A DNA stretch of 64,000 nt, from the NCBI GenBank assembly GCA_002104945.1, contig MCFH01000002.1:1-64000 (forward strand). The letters run 5' to 3'. Origin of the DNA: Piromyces finnis. Its lineage: Eukaryota; Neocallimastigomycota; Neocallimastigomycetes; Neocallimastigales; Neocallimastigaceae. Position numbers and translations under genes: made by a program. Every line of letters begins with the position of its first letter. Within the stretch, counting starts at the first letter, position 1. The notes beneath the pieces are model-generated. The model saw only the letters and a list, made by a program, of their open reading frames with translations. It was not told where the DNA came from and did no database searches. This document shows positions 54,501 to 64,000 of the stretch, one piece after another.

Positions 54501-56488
54501 GAATCACATTTCTGTTTTAAAAATAATAATATATTAATTGTTAAAATATAATTATATTTATAGATGCTGCTAAAAAGGAAGACGAAGAAGAAGCTAACCC
54601 AATTGAAGTTCTTGTTGATGTTTTACTTAGTTTCTTATTAAAACCATCTTTATTATTAAGAAATCTTACTGAAAAGGTCTTTAAGGCTTTCTGTAGTAAG
54701 CTTACCAAGAATGCTATTACTTTAATTATTAATGTAAGTTTTCATACCTAAAAAAAAATACTAAAGATAATTAAAAAAAAAATGAAAAAAAAATAATTAT
54801 AACATATAAAAACTTGATTTATTAATTAAATAATAATATCAATAAAATTAGGTTTTAAACCCAGAAGAAAGTGCTGCTGTTATTGAAGAAAATAATGATG
54901 AAGATGAAGATGGTATGGATGTTGATGAAGAAGATGGTGATATTGTCATGGAAGATGGTGATGATGATGATGACGACGACTTAGATATTGATGAAGATGA
55001 TGATAATGAAGAAGTAGATGAAGAATTAAGAAGAAAGATTCAAGCTGTATTACAAAAGAAGGATCCAAACTCAAATGAAAATCTTGATGACGAAGAAGAA
55101 TTACCAGATTTAGATGATGATGAAATGCTCGACTTTGATGAAAAATTGGCTGAAATCTTCAAACAAAGAAAAATTATTAAGAATAGTAGAAGAGGTAAAT
55201 ATTATTTTAAATGATTTAAAAGTTGTTTTTTTTTTTTTTTTCTTTTAATGATTATATTTTCATAAAATATACATATATATATATTTTATACCATATGATT
55301 AATTATTTTTTTTCTTTTTTTTTTTTTTTCTTATTCTTATTTCACAATGAAATAAAATTTGGAAATATTAATAGATTCTAAACAACAAATTCTTCACTTT
55401 AAGTTTAAGGTTTTAGAAATGTTAGATATCTTTATCAAGAAACAATCCACTAATGTTTTAGTATTAGAATTAGTAATGCCATTACTTCACTTAGTCAAGC
55501 AACTCTATGGTAGTCATGAACAACAACAACTTTACGAAAGAGTTCAATCCCTCCTCAAAAACAAGTTATTAAAAATTAAGGATTATCCAAAGAATGATGA
55601 TGTCAACACAGAAGAATTATTTAATTTATTAGAAGAAGTCAATAAATTTGCTGAAAAGTGTAGTGAACCTGAACTTTGCAACTTAGCTGGTGAAGCATCT
55701 ATCTTTGTTGTCAAGGTCATTCTTGGTAACAATGTCCAAAAGGTAGAATCTTCTCCAAAGAAGGCTAAGAAGGCAAAATCAGAAGATACTGCTACTGCTA
55801 ATAACACTCATCCAAATTATGACAGTAAGATTTTAAAGCGTTTAGCTAAATTCCATGGTGATTTATTAGAAAAATTCATGACCAAGAACCACACCAACCT
55901 TCGTCCAGGTCAATTTACAATGATTATTCAACGTTATCCAATGGTTGCATGGGAATTTGTTGATGTTATGGTTGATTACCTTTCACCAAAACCTCTTCCA
56001 AATTCCAACACTATCAAGGTTTTCCAACTTTCTCAAGCCTACCGTTTCCTTGAAATCTTATTCAATACACTCTCTAAACAAGTAATATATTTTTAACCTT
56101 TCTCTACCCTCTAAATATTATATATTTTAAATTTTTTTTTTTTTTACAAAGATAATATTTTTTATTAATTATATAACTTTTTTTTTTTATTTATCATAAT
56201 GATATGTAGGATGAAGAAAAGTATGTTGCTAAAATAAAATCTATTATTCCAAAGATTAATGCTGCTCAAAAGGAAGTTTGCAACGCTTACCAACAAGTTA
56301 TTACAGTTAATGATAAGGAAGATAATAGTGAAAGAAAGATTACAAAGATTAGTCCACAACGTTTAAAGGATATTACCAAATCACTTAATAATATTTCTAG
56401 AAAGGCTAAAAAGATTGGTAAAGAAGATGCAGCTTTTATTATTGACACTACTGAAATGAATGCTCTCCGCAACAACAAATCAAAGTAA
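51598..56488 (+). CDS. POL5: Pol5 / MYBBP1A-family nucleolar protein (DNA polymerase phi)
   Basis: Twelve exons with consistent phases: 51598-51873, 52002-52091, 52235-52423, 52620-52823, 52938-53058, 53200-53581, 53681-54122, 54254-54428, 54564-54733, 54852-55194, 55375-56081, 56210-56488; 1125 residues, near yeast Pol5 (about 1020). Family signature: YALKRLIRGITSSRDSSRQGFSVALTE in pieces at residues 65-92, FGKLFGVASIIQSG near 130, and HEAT-like helices throughout. An Asp/Glu block (about 690-770; runs of D) separates N- and C-terminal halves as in the family, and the end is Lys-rich. Pol5 binds pre-rRNA and rDNA chromatin in the nucleolus and is needed for rRNA production; the old polymerase name is misleading because it lacks polymerase motifs of its own. 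Two introns (before exons 6 and 11) must be spliced to remove in-frame stops. Confidence 0.92.
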
Positions 56489-56744
56489 ATTAAATAATAA
56501 TGATAAAAAAAAAAAGAATTTTATTATTATTATTTTTATTTTTATTTTTTTCTCTAATGCCATCTTTTAAAAAAGAAAATTGTTATTTTTTATTATTTTT
56601 CAATATTTATAAATATCAAAAAAAATTTTTATTTATTTATATATATACAATTTATATAATAATAGTAGTAAAAAAAAAAAAAAAAAAAAAATCATTGTAA
56701 TCATTAGAAATATTATCCACTCAAAATAATAATAAAAGCCATCG

Positions 56745-56820
56745 TTTATATAATTTATATTATTTATTTATTTATTTATTTATTTGTTTATTTCTTCATT
56801 TAAGCATTTATATAATTTAT

Positions 56821-56852
<32 letters not shown>

Positions 56853-56952
56853 TTTGTTTATTTCTTCATTTAAGCATTTATATAATTTATATTATTTATT
56901 TATTTATTTATTTGTTTGTTTATTTCTTCATTTAAGCATTTATATAATTTAT

Positions 56953-57001
<49 letters not shown>

Positions 57002-57006
57002 GCATA
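56745..57006. repeat. Four-copy minisatellite, 62-70 bp unit
   Basis: Four tandem copies begin at 56745, 56807, 56877 and 56939. Each starts TTTATATAATTTATATTA, runs through a variable number of TTTA units, and ends TTTCTTCATTTAAGCA (the fourth lacks the TTTCTTC part). Copy length differs by whole TTTA units, so slippage is nested inside a larger tandem duplication. Confidence 0.9.
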
Positions 57007-57413
57007 TCATTATTTGTGACTACACACAGTATGAAAGGGGAGGAATAAAAGAATTTATTTTTAATATGAAAAAAAAAAAAAATAGTAATAACATTAGTAA
57101 TAGATTAAAGATTACGATAAATTCTTTACTTTTGAATATGACAAAGAGAACATTTATAGTGTTCTGAATTCAATGTTAGTATTTCATCAAATGAAAACAT
57201 TAAGAGTTCATGAAAAAATTTAATGGGTATGACACTATCCCATACCTATCCATACCTATGCTTCTTTTTTATTTTATTTAATTTATTAGGTTAGGATCAA
57301 TCCCACACAGTACAAATTGATTATACAGAATTTATCGAAAATTTTTGTGCAATTTTAATAATTATTAAATTTTATTTTAGATATTCATACCTCTATCTTA
57401 TGTATATATATAT

Positions 57414-57415
<2 letters not shown>

Positions 57416-57461
<46 letters not shown>

Positions 57462-57462
57462 T
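57416..57462. repeat. (TTTA)n microsatellite
   Basis: About 11-12 perfect TTTA units. Confidence 0.95.
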
Positions 57463-59232
57463 AATATTATATTATCTCGTAATATAATATAAATAAATAA
57501 ATATAAAAAGTGTATTCTTTTTGACTAAGAAAAGAAAAAAAAAACATCAACAATAATCTAATCAAATGAAAGAAAATAAAAAAGAAAGAATCTTTTCTAT
57601 ATATCTTTATTATATAATTTTCTTAAATAAATTTAAATTTTACATTTTACATATTTTTAGAAAATACAATGATTATACTTTCTTATTTTTAATTAGAATG
57701 TTATCAGTAGCTGTCAAATTCTAATTTAAAAATCTTTAAGCATAAAATTTTTCTGAATATATATAATTTGAATCCAATAAAAAAATTTTTTCAGCATAAT
57801 CCTTTGACATCCCAATTGTTTTTTTTTTTTTTAAAAAAAAATATATATATATTATTTTTTATTATATATATTATATAAAAAAAACATATATAAAAATATT
57901 AATTCTCTTAATATTTTTTTCATATTATTTAAAAAATAGAGCTTTAAACTTATTTTTAATTAATATAAAAAAAATAGTATAATAAGAATGGAAATAATAA
58001 AAATATGAAAGTAAAGTACTGTAATGTGTCATTTTATTATAATAATAAAGTTTAAATAATATTATAGTCAAAACAGAATGTGAAATACTATTATTTGAAT
58101 TTTAAATCTAATTATAGGCTCATACATAAATTAAAAAATCTTTTTTTTTTTTTTGTTTTTTCATTCATTTTGAGTTTCGAGTTTTTCAAAAATAAAAATT
58201 ACACTAATATAAGTTGAAGTAATAATCATTAATATAATACTATTTTAAATTAATTTTAGCATCAATACTACTGTATAGGATTATATAATAGAATTCTTTA
58301 TTTAATAACAATTTAAATATAATTAAGAATATGATAGAATTTAAATAAAGAAAATTAATAAAAGTTTTAAATATCATTCTATTTTGTTCAAATTAAAAAA
58401 TTTAATTATATATTATGTATTAATTAAAATAAAAAAAATTAAATATATTTTAATTTATATATAACAATATTATTAATAAGTTTAATAAAGAAAAAAAGAA
58501 TTGATCTAAAACTAACTTCTACATCCTAATTTTATTATAAAAATATTAAAAAAAAAAAAAAAGGAAAGAAAAAAAAAGTTATATATATTAATTTAATATT
58601 CATTTTTTTTATTAACTATTTTTAGATATTTAATTTTAAAATGATTGCATAAAATATTTATTTTAGTTAAATAAATTTAAAAATGTTATTAAATTAATTC
58701 TCAAACTTTAATTTTATTAAATTAAAAAGTTTATTTATTTGTATTTAACTTTAAAAATTTTATATTTGAAAAATATAACTTTTTATTGTATAATAATCCA
58801 CGAAAATATTTTTTTTTAACTGTGTTTTTTTTTTTTACATAAAATAATAAAATCGATTCAAATAATAATTAATAAATAATAATAAATATTAAAAAACAAT
58901 GAATATGATCATAAAAAAAAATTAATTACACTTTAAAACATTGATAATTGAATAAATCCATAATTTATGATGTATTAATATTATAAAAGATTATAAAACT
59001 AAAACTTAAAGGATGATGTTTCATAGTTAAAAGACAAGGTTTTTTATATATCAAATACTATTAAAATTTTTTGCAACATTACTTTAATAATAAAATTGGT
59101 ACTATTTTTTTTTACCATCAATTTTAATGAGAATTATAAAATAAAATACATATCTATTCTTTAATAAAAATTAAAATTCATAAATATATTTATAAATCAA
59201 AAACTTTAAATTTTTTATTTTTTCTTTTAGTT

Positions 59233-59233
<1 letters not shown>

Positions 59234-59312
<79 letters not shown>

Positions 59313-59314
59313 TA
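59234..59314. repeat. (TTTA)n microsatellite
   Basis: About 20 perfect TTTA units, the longest such array in the window. Confidence 0.95.
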
Positions 59315-60034
59315 TAAAATGGATTATGTAGAAATATATTTATGTATTCTATTTTAATTCTGATTAAAAACGATTCTAATATAAAAAATTCATTTTTTAT
59401 GGGAGAAAAAATTTTTTTTTTTGTTACTAAAGATTATTGATTTATTATTTAAAATTGAAATATGCCATTTGCCATTCAGTATAATTTCATCTAAACTTGG
59501 TTTATTATAAAATATTATCTATTAAAAAAAGATAGCTTTTAAGTAAATATTTTTATTATATATTTAATAAAAGTGCAAAAAATTATTTAAGAGTTTATCA
59601 ATGATATTGATAACTTTTTTTAATGCTAATAATATTTGTACATAAAGAAGTTGTAATAGTCTTTTATTTTAAAAAATATTTTTAAATTTATAAAAAAAAA
59701 ATTAAATATACTTTTATATCTATATTATCTATGTTATAATAATTCTTACATAAAGACATAATAATAAAAAGTATAATTAAAAAAACATAATAATGTTTCA
59801 CATGAATTTTTTGTATGAACTATTTTTAATCTTTGGCAGAAATGAATGATAAATTATATTATTAATTAGCAATAGGCAGTTAAAACAATTTTTATCTAAA
59901 GAAATTTCTTTAATTTTTATTATAAAACCTAAAAAAGAAGAAATTGTTATTTATTTATTTTTTTTTGAATCAAAAGTATTAAAACTTTTTATACTTTAAA
60001 AAAAAAAAGAAAGAAAGCTGACTTTTACTTAACT

Positions 60035-60425
60035 TTATTTTAATAATCGGCCTGAGAGGGTCTAGTGTACATGGTACATTCCAAATTAGAACTTAATAAG
60101 TGGTGACTTAGGCTATGCCAAAAACACATAATATTCCTTAATCAATTTAAGTGTAAACATTAGGGGGCGGTTGACACGTGATCAAATTGACTATAAGAGG
60201 CTTAGCATTGTAGTTGTGAAATATCGTACAACGACATGCATCTAATGTACATGGATTAAGTGAGCGTCGAAGCTGAAGAAACAGTATGACAGACCAGGAG
60301 GGTCACAACCACCTAGCAATAGGAATGAGCCAACGTTTCTCTAAGAACCACCATTGGAGCTAACTCTGATCGATGGGAGAAATGCACTCGGAAGTTAAAA
60401 AAAAAAAAAAAATTATTTTAATAAT
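60035..60425 (+). mobile_element. SINE-like retroposon with poly(A) tail and 13-bp target-site duplication
   Basis: A 349-base body (60048-60396), strikingly richer in G and C than anything around it, is followed by A16 (60397-60412). The whole is flanked by a perfect 13-bp direct repeat TTATTTTAATAAT at 60035-60047 and 60413-60425. Body, 3' A-tail and target duplication are the signature of LINE-type target-primed reverse transcription. No open frame of useful length is present, so it is a SINE or a retroposed non-coding RNA rather than a LINE or processed mRNA copy. I could not find a convincing tRNA-like A/B box pair, nor match 5S, SRP or snRNA. The perfect duplication and clean tail imply a recent insertion. 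Exact RNA source unknown. Confidence 0.8.
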
Positions 60426-63400
60426 TGCTATTAATACTATTATTTTTCCAAATTTAATAAATTTAGTTTTAACTTTAAAGGTATTATTTTACTTTATTGT
60501 ATATATTATAATACATTATGTAATTTAAATATTAATTAATTTTAAATCTTCATATGAGGAACTTTTGTCATACAATACTAACACAAAAATAAATTAAAAA
60601 TGAATTAATTTTAATAAAAGTTTTTTATATTATAAAAATAATATTTCATTATATATATCGGATATATTAATATGTATTACTTTATAAAATTTTAATTAAC
60701 ATTAATTTACTTTGATATTAATAATTAAAAAGTGCTTAATAATCCTGGTTAAAAAATAATATTGACACTATTAAAAAGTCTTAACTTTTTTAAAAAAAAA
60801 TAAACATTTCTATAAAAGGGGTATTATTTAAAAATTAAAAAGAACATTACTACTCTAATTAGTACATGTAAAGTTGATTTTTATTTTTCATTATGTAATA
60901 ATAACTTACATCCTATTAATTTTACTTAAAAACACCTCCTTTTTTTAAAACTATTAATAAAAAAAAATTTTTCTTACTAGATTGATCTTCCTATCAAAAA
61001 AATAAATTATACAGAAAGTAATAAATGGAATTATACCAATTGTAATATTTAGAAATTAATTGATAGATATAATATATGAAAATAAATAATCAAAATTGAT
61101 ATATTATGTTTTTAATTCCATCCATGTTTTTTATTATTTATATTATGATATATATTACAATATAATTAATTATATTGTGTAATGTTTGATGTTGAAAATT
61201 TTATTTTTATATTCATTTTAAAAAAAACCACAACTACTAAAAATAGAAATTTTCAATATTAAATTTTTAATTGAAAAATTAAATTTTATTAACCTGATCA
61301 GCATTAGCCAATAATAAATTATTCTTCATATGATAAAATAGTCTTATTCATGATGGACATGATGACAAATAAAATAAAAATTTTTTAAGGAGTTCGACGA
61401 ATAAATAAATCTTCACTTTTTTTTTAATATGAACAGGTTTCCTAAATTATAGATTTGGCTTATTAATTCAATACTATCAATTCCGTAGTAATGCGGAATT
61501 TGCGGCGCTATGTTATTTTCTAAATGTCTAAATGATAAAGAATGAAAATAAAGTAACGATATAAAAAAAATAAGCTAAAAAAATTAATGGCTTTAGACTT
61601 TGATTTATTTAGTTGTAATTTTAATTGTGATTTTTTCCTTTTTTATAAAAAAGTTTATCCTTCTTAAATAGTAAATTCTTTTTTTTATACTCTTTAAATG
61701 AACAAACTTTATAATATAATAAAAACTCTTAAATAGTAAATTCTTTTTTTTATACTCTTTAAATGAACAAACTTTATAATATAATAAAAACTCTTTTGTT
61801 AATGAACTTTAATCTTTATAAGAAAAAACTTTATCATTATTCATACCGTTAGATATACATTATATGGCAATATATTAAATATATTACTCTATTATTTTCA
61901 ATTAAATATATTTTTATTTATTGAAAATCTATTATAATGTAAGACAAATAGTGTTATAAAGATAAACATATATTATAAATCATCAATTTGTATATTGTTA
62001 TATATATGCTGTATTATATTTTTAAATTGAACCATTTTTATCATTATATATATTATATTTAAATTGAACTTAAATATCATTTATATTCAAATTTTTTAAA
62101 TAATAATATATTATTAGTTATATATTAGCATTAATGGATGATTTATACTAAAATACACTAACCCATAAAAATATTGGGTGTAAGAGTAAAATAAGAAAAA
62201 AAAATAGTAATGAGTAACGATTAGTAATTTTCACAATGTAAACCATTTTTATATTAAATCATATGAATTTTATTCTACTTAGCATTATAATCAATCTTCT
62301 TATCAAATATCATTTTAATAGGAATAAAATTGGCTTTGAATTTATTTATTATATTCATTATATTCATTATATATATATATTAATAAAAAAAAAAGTCGCA
62401 TAAATTAACAGAAATGGAAAGTATCGAAAGCAAATCACTACCAAAAATAAAAGGTTATTAATAATAACAAAAATGGCATTGAAACAAAATAAAAATTAAA
62501 ATTTGGATGCATTGAAAAAAAAAAAAAAAACTATATAAATATTAAAAAAAGTTCTTACTTTTTATTTTATAAAAATTTAAATAAAAAAATAAAAAATAAA
62601 AAAATAAAAAAGAATTATAATTTTCTAATAACCTCTTCACAAATTAAAAGAGGAACAAAACTTTAGAACTCAATAAATTTTCAAAAATTATAATAAGGTA
62701 TAAAAAAACTATATAAAATTTCACTTTAATTGTTTTCTTTAAAATACTCATACCTTTGTATCATTTTATACTAATAGATAAAAACAAAAATTTAAAAGGT
62801 AAAAAAAGTTTTTTTTATTATTACATTAAAAATCATACCATTTTTTTGTTTCATGCAATAGTTATGTCGTTGTTGGAGAAAAAAAAAAGTTTTATTATTT
62901 AAATAAAAAAAAAGAAAGAAGAAAAGTAAAATGAATACAAATTTTAATTATTAAGAATTTTGTTTTGATTATTAAGACTTTTTATTAATTTTAATAAGAG
63001 TGATAAGATTTTTTATTTTACATAACCTGTTTTTTTTTAATTTTTACAAAATCATCCATTGATTATAATTACAATATAAAACAATATATAATAAAAATAT
63101 TTCAGAATATATTAATATATATTAAAAATATATTATAATAATTTATTCCATAATAAAATAATATTAGGTTAATATTATAGTATTATCATACATATTAAAA
63201 CTATATTAAAATTAATAGAATGATTAAATTTTATAATATATTATAATAAAATTCATTTTAAAAAATTTTATTTTATATTCAATTCAAATGATAATAAATA
63301 TTAAATTAATATATTAAATTTTTTATATGAAATACTAAATTTATATATAATAAATTTTTTATATGAAAGTTAGCGAATAAAAACGAAGAAAAAAAAGTTT

Positions 63401-63804
63401 ATTAAAAAAAATTTAAAAAAATAATATAATTAGGAAATATATTTTTTATTATATAAACAAATAACAGACCTTTTTTTTTTTAAATTTAATAATCAATTTT
63501 TAAATTAAAATATTGTATTTCTATTAAATATTAAATAATATAGAGGATAAAAGATAAAAAGATATTATTTAATTAAAATTGTTTATACGATTTTAAATTT
63601 AAAAAAATTTGTTCATTTTATATTATTTTCATATAGTCATCTAACTTTTTTTTTATAAATCACTTTAATTTATTAGTAATAATAATATATATATAAAAAG
63701 TAAATATAATACAATAATAAAAAAAAATAATCAAAATAAAGTAAAAATATATAGATATATAAAAATAATTTATAATTTCATTTAATTGTCGAATAATTTT
63801 CAAT
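60426..63804. other. Gene-poor AT-rich region
   Basis: About 3.4 kb with no supportable gene. It holds a 65-bp tandem duplication (listed separately), a small GC-richer hairpin patch at about 61480-61515, and homopolymer runs. The last few hundred bases are the presumed promoter of the gene starting at 63805. Confidence 0.6.
61663..61794. repeat. Perfect 65-bp tandem duplication
   Basis: Two identical 65-base copies (61663-61727 and 61728-61792), beginning CTTAAATAGTAAATTC and ending AATATAATAAAAACT. Identity over both copies, including the T8 run, points to a recent duplication. Confidence 0.95.
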
Positions 63805-64000
63805 ATGTTGACGAAAAAACTTGGAGCATTAACTGTTACAGCAGCCATTCCGGTATTAATTATAAGTTTTTTTTTAGCACAAATTGATATTCAAAGATAT
63901 AATATTGGAGCTGCAATTGATATTCTCACTAAAAAACCACTTCCAAAAGAAGTTCCAAATCCACCTTCTTCAAAAGAATTTTTAGTTCGTTTATCACCAG
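63805..64000 (+). CDS. N-terminus of a membrane-anchored protein, cut by the right edge
   Basis: The ATG at 63805 opens a frame that stays open to the end of the window (65 codons). Residues 1-7 are MLTKKLG, then a hydrophobic segment at about 8-27 (ALTVTAAIPVLIISFFLA) typical of a signal anchor or signal peptide, then a Pro-rich polar stretch (KKPLPKEVPNPPSSKEFLV). Codon composition is protein-like compared with the flanking DNA. Family not recognisable from this fragment. Confidence 0.7.
   Translation, partial: MLTKKLGALTVTAAIPVLIISFFLAQIDIQRYNIGAAIDILTKKPLPKEVPNPPSSKEFLVRLSP

Larger units (their letters stand above)
56489..60047. other. Gene-poor AT-rich region with simple repeats
   Basis: About 3.5 kb without a supportable gene. 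It contains the minisatellite at 56745-57006, two (TTTA)n arrays, many homopolymers, and one less AT-rich patch at about 57140-57330 that includes CCCATACCTATCCATACC. Open frames within the repeats translate to LFIYLFIYL-type strings and are artefacts. Confidence 0.6.

Noticed and set aside
56854-57167. Open frames encoding repeated LFIYLFIYL strings
   Set aside because: Translation of the TTTA minisatellite; no gene context.
60048-60396. The GC-richer body as a 5S rRNA, SRP RNA, RNase P/MRP or snRNA gene
   Set aside because: I compared it with remembered core motifs of these RNAs and found only short chance matches; the tail and target duplications favour a retroposon.
61330-61400. C/D-box snoRNA candidate (ATGATGA near 61356)
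   Set aside because: No D box (CTGA) at a suitable distance downstream and no terminal stem.
62414-62462. ATG with a short protein-like frame followed by GTTATT
   Set aside because: Only 13 codons, and no downstream exon in matching phase could be found.
1-64000. tRNA genes, CRISPR arrays, bacterial operons, cellulase or dockerin genes
   Set aside because: No tRNA T-loop or acceptor-stem pattern, no spaced direct repeats, no Shine-Dalgarno-type gene clusters and no glycoside hydrolase or dockerin sequence were seen on either strand.

Overview
The window is nuclear DNA of a fungus with an extremely AT-rich genome, most likely an anaerobic gut fungus (Neocallimastigomycota: Neocallimastix, Piromyces, Anaeromyces and relatives). 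The evidence is the A/T-dominated intergenic DNA full of poly(A)/poly(T), (TTTA)n and (ATT)n tracts, Asn/Lys/Ser-rich low-complexity protein segments, short AT-rich spliceosomal introns (about 50 could be placed with matching phases), a fungal/opisthokont housekeeping set (CDC42, NEO1-type flippase, WAPL, SEC9, POL5), and two large secreted Cys-rich proteins whose repeats match the scaffoldin-type proteins I associate with the cellulosomes of anaerobic fungi. No tRNA, rRNA, CRISPR or bacterial operon was seen.

Layout, left to right: 1-2763 AT-rich DNA with a possible cut-off gene end at the left edge; 2764-12723 (+) a 3080-residue chromatin-reader protein fused to a bacterial-type DNA methyltransferase; 13230-17085 (-) an ERMARD/DUF4209 homologue with two HEPN-like RX4H motifs; 18798-19993 (+) CDC42; 20989-25264 (+) scaffoldin-like protein 1; 25510-26694 (-) a CXC-metal-binding plus NTF2-like protein; 27396-32667 (-) a Neo1/ATP9-type P4-ATPase in 20 exons; 35054-39382 (+) WAPL; 40790-41835 (+) a Sec9/SNAP-25 Qbc-SNARE; 42565-44042 (-) an unrecognised Asn/Lys-rich protein; 46375-50631 (+) scaffoldin-like protein 2; 51598-56488 (+) Pol5/MYBBP1A; then about 7.3 kb of gene-poor DNA with minisatellites and a clear SINE-like insertion (60048-60412, A16 tail, perfect 13-bp target duplication); and at 63805 the start of a membrane-anchored protein running off the right edge.

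The most unusual object is the first gene. One polypeptide joins a GATA-like C4 finger, AT-hook-like basic motifs, a Tudor-like and a chromo-barrel-like domain, two ZZ-type fingers around an extended PHD finger, a methyltransferase with motif I FLGRGTD and catalytic motif HPPY, and a degenerate second methyltransferase-like lobe. This reads as a DNA-methylation writer that carries its own chromatin readers. CDC42, SEC9 and the flippase all belong to polarised growth and membrane traffic, and the scaffoldin-like proteins are their likely secretory cargo, but nothing in the sequence shows co-regulation. WAPL and Pol5 are ordinary nuclear/nucleolar genes. All exon models come from splice-site and phase matching by eye. 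For ten of the eleven complete genes with introns or long ORFs the summed exon length closes exactly on a stop codon; none has been checked against RNA data.
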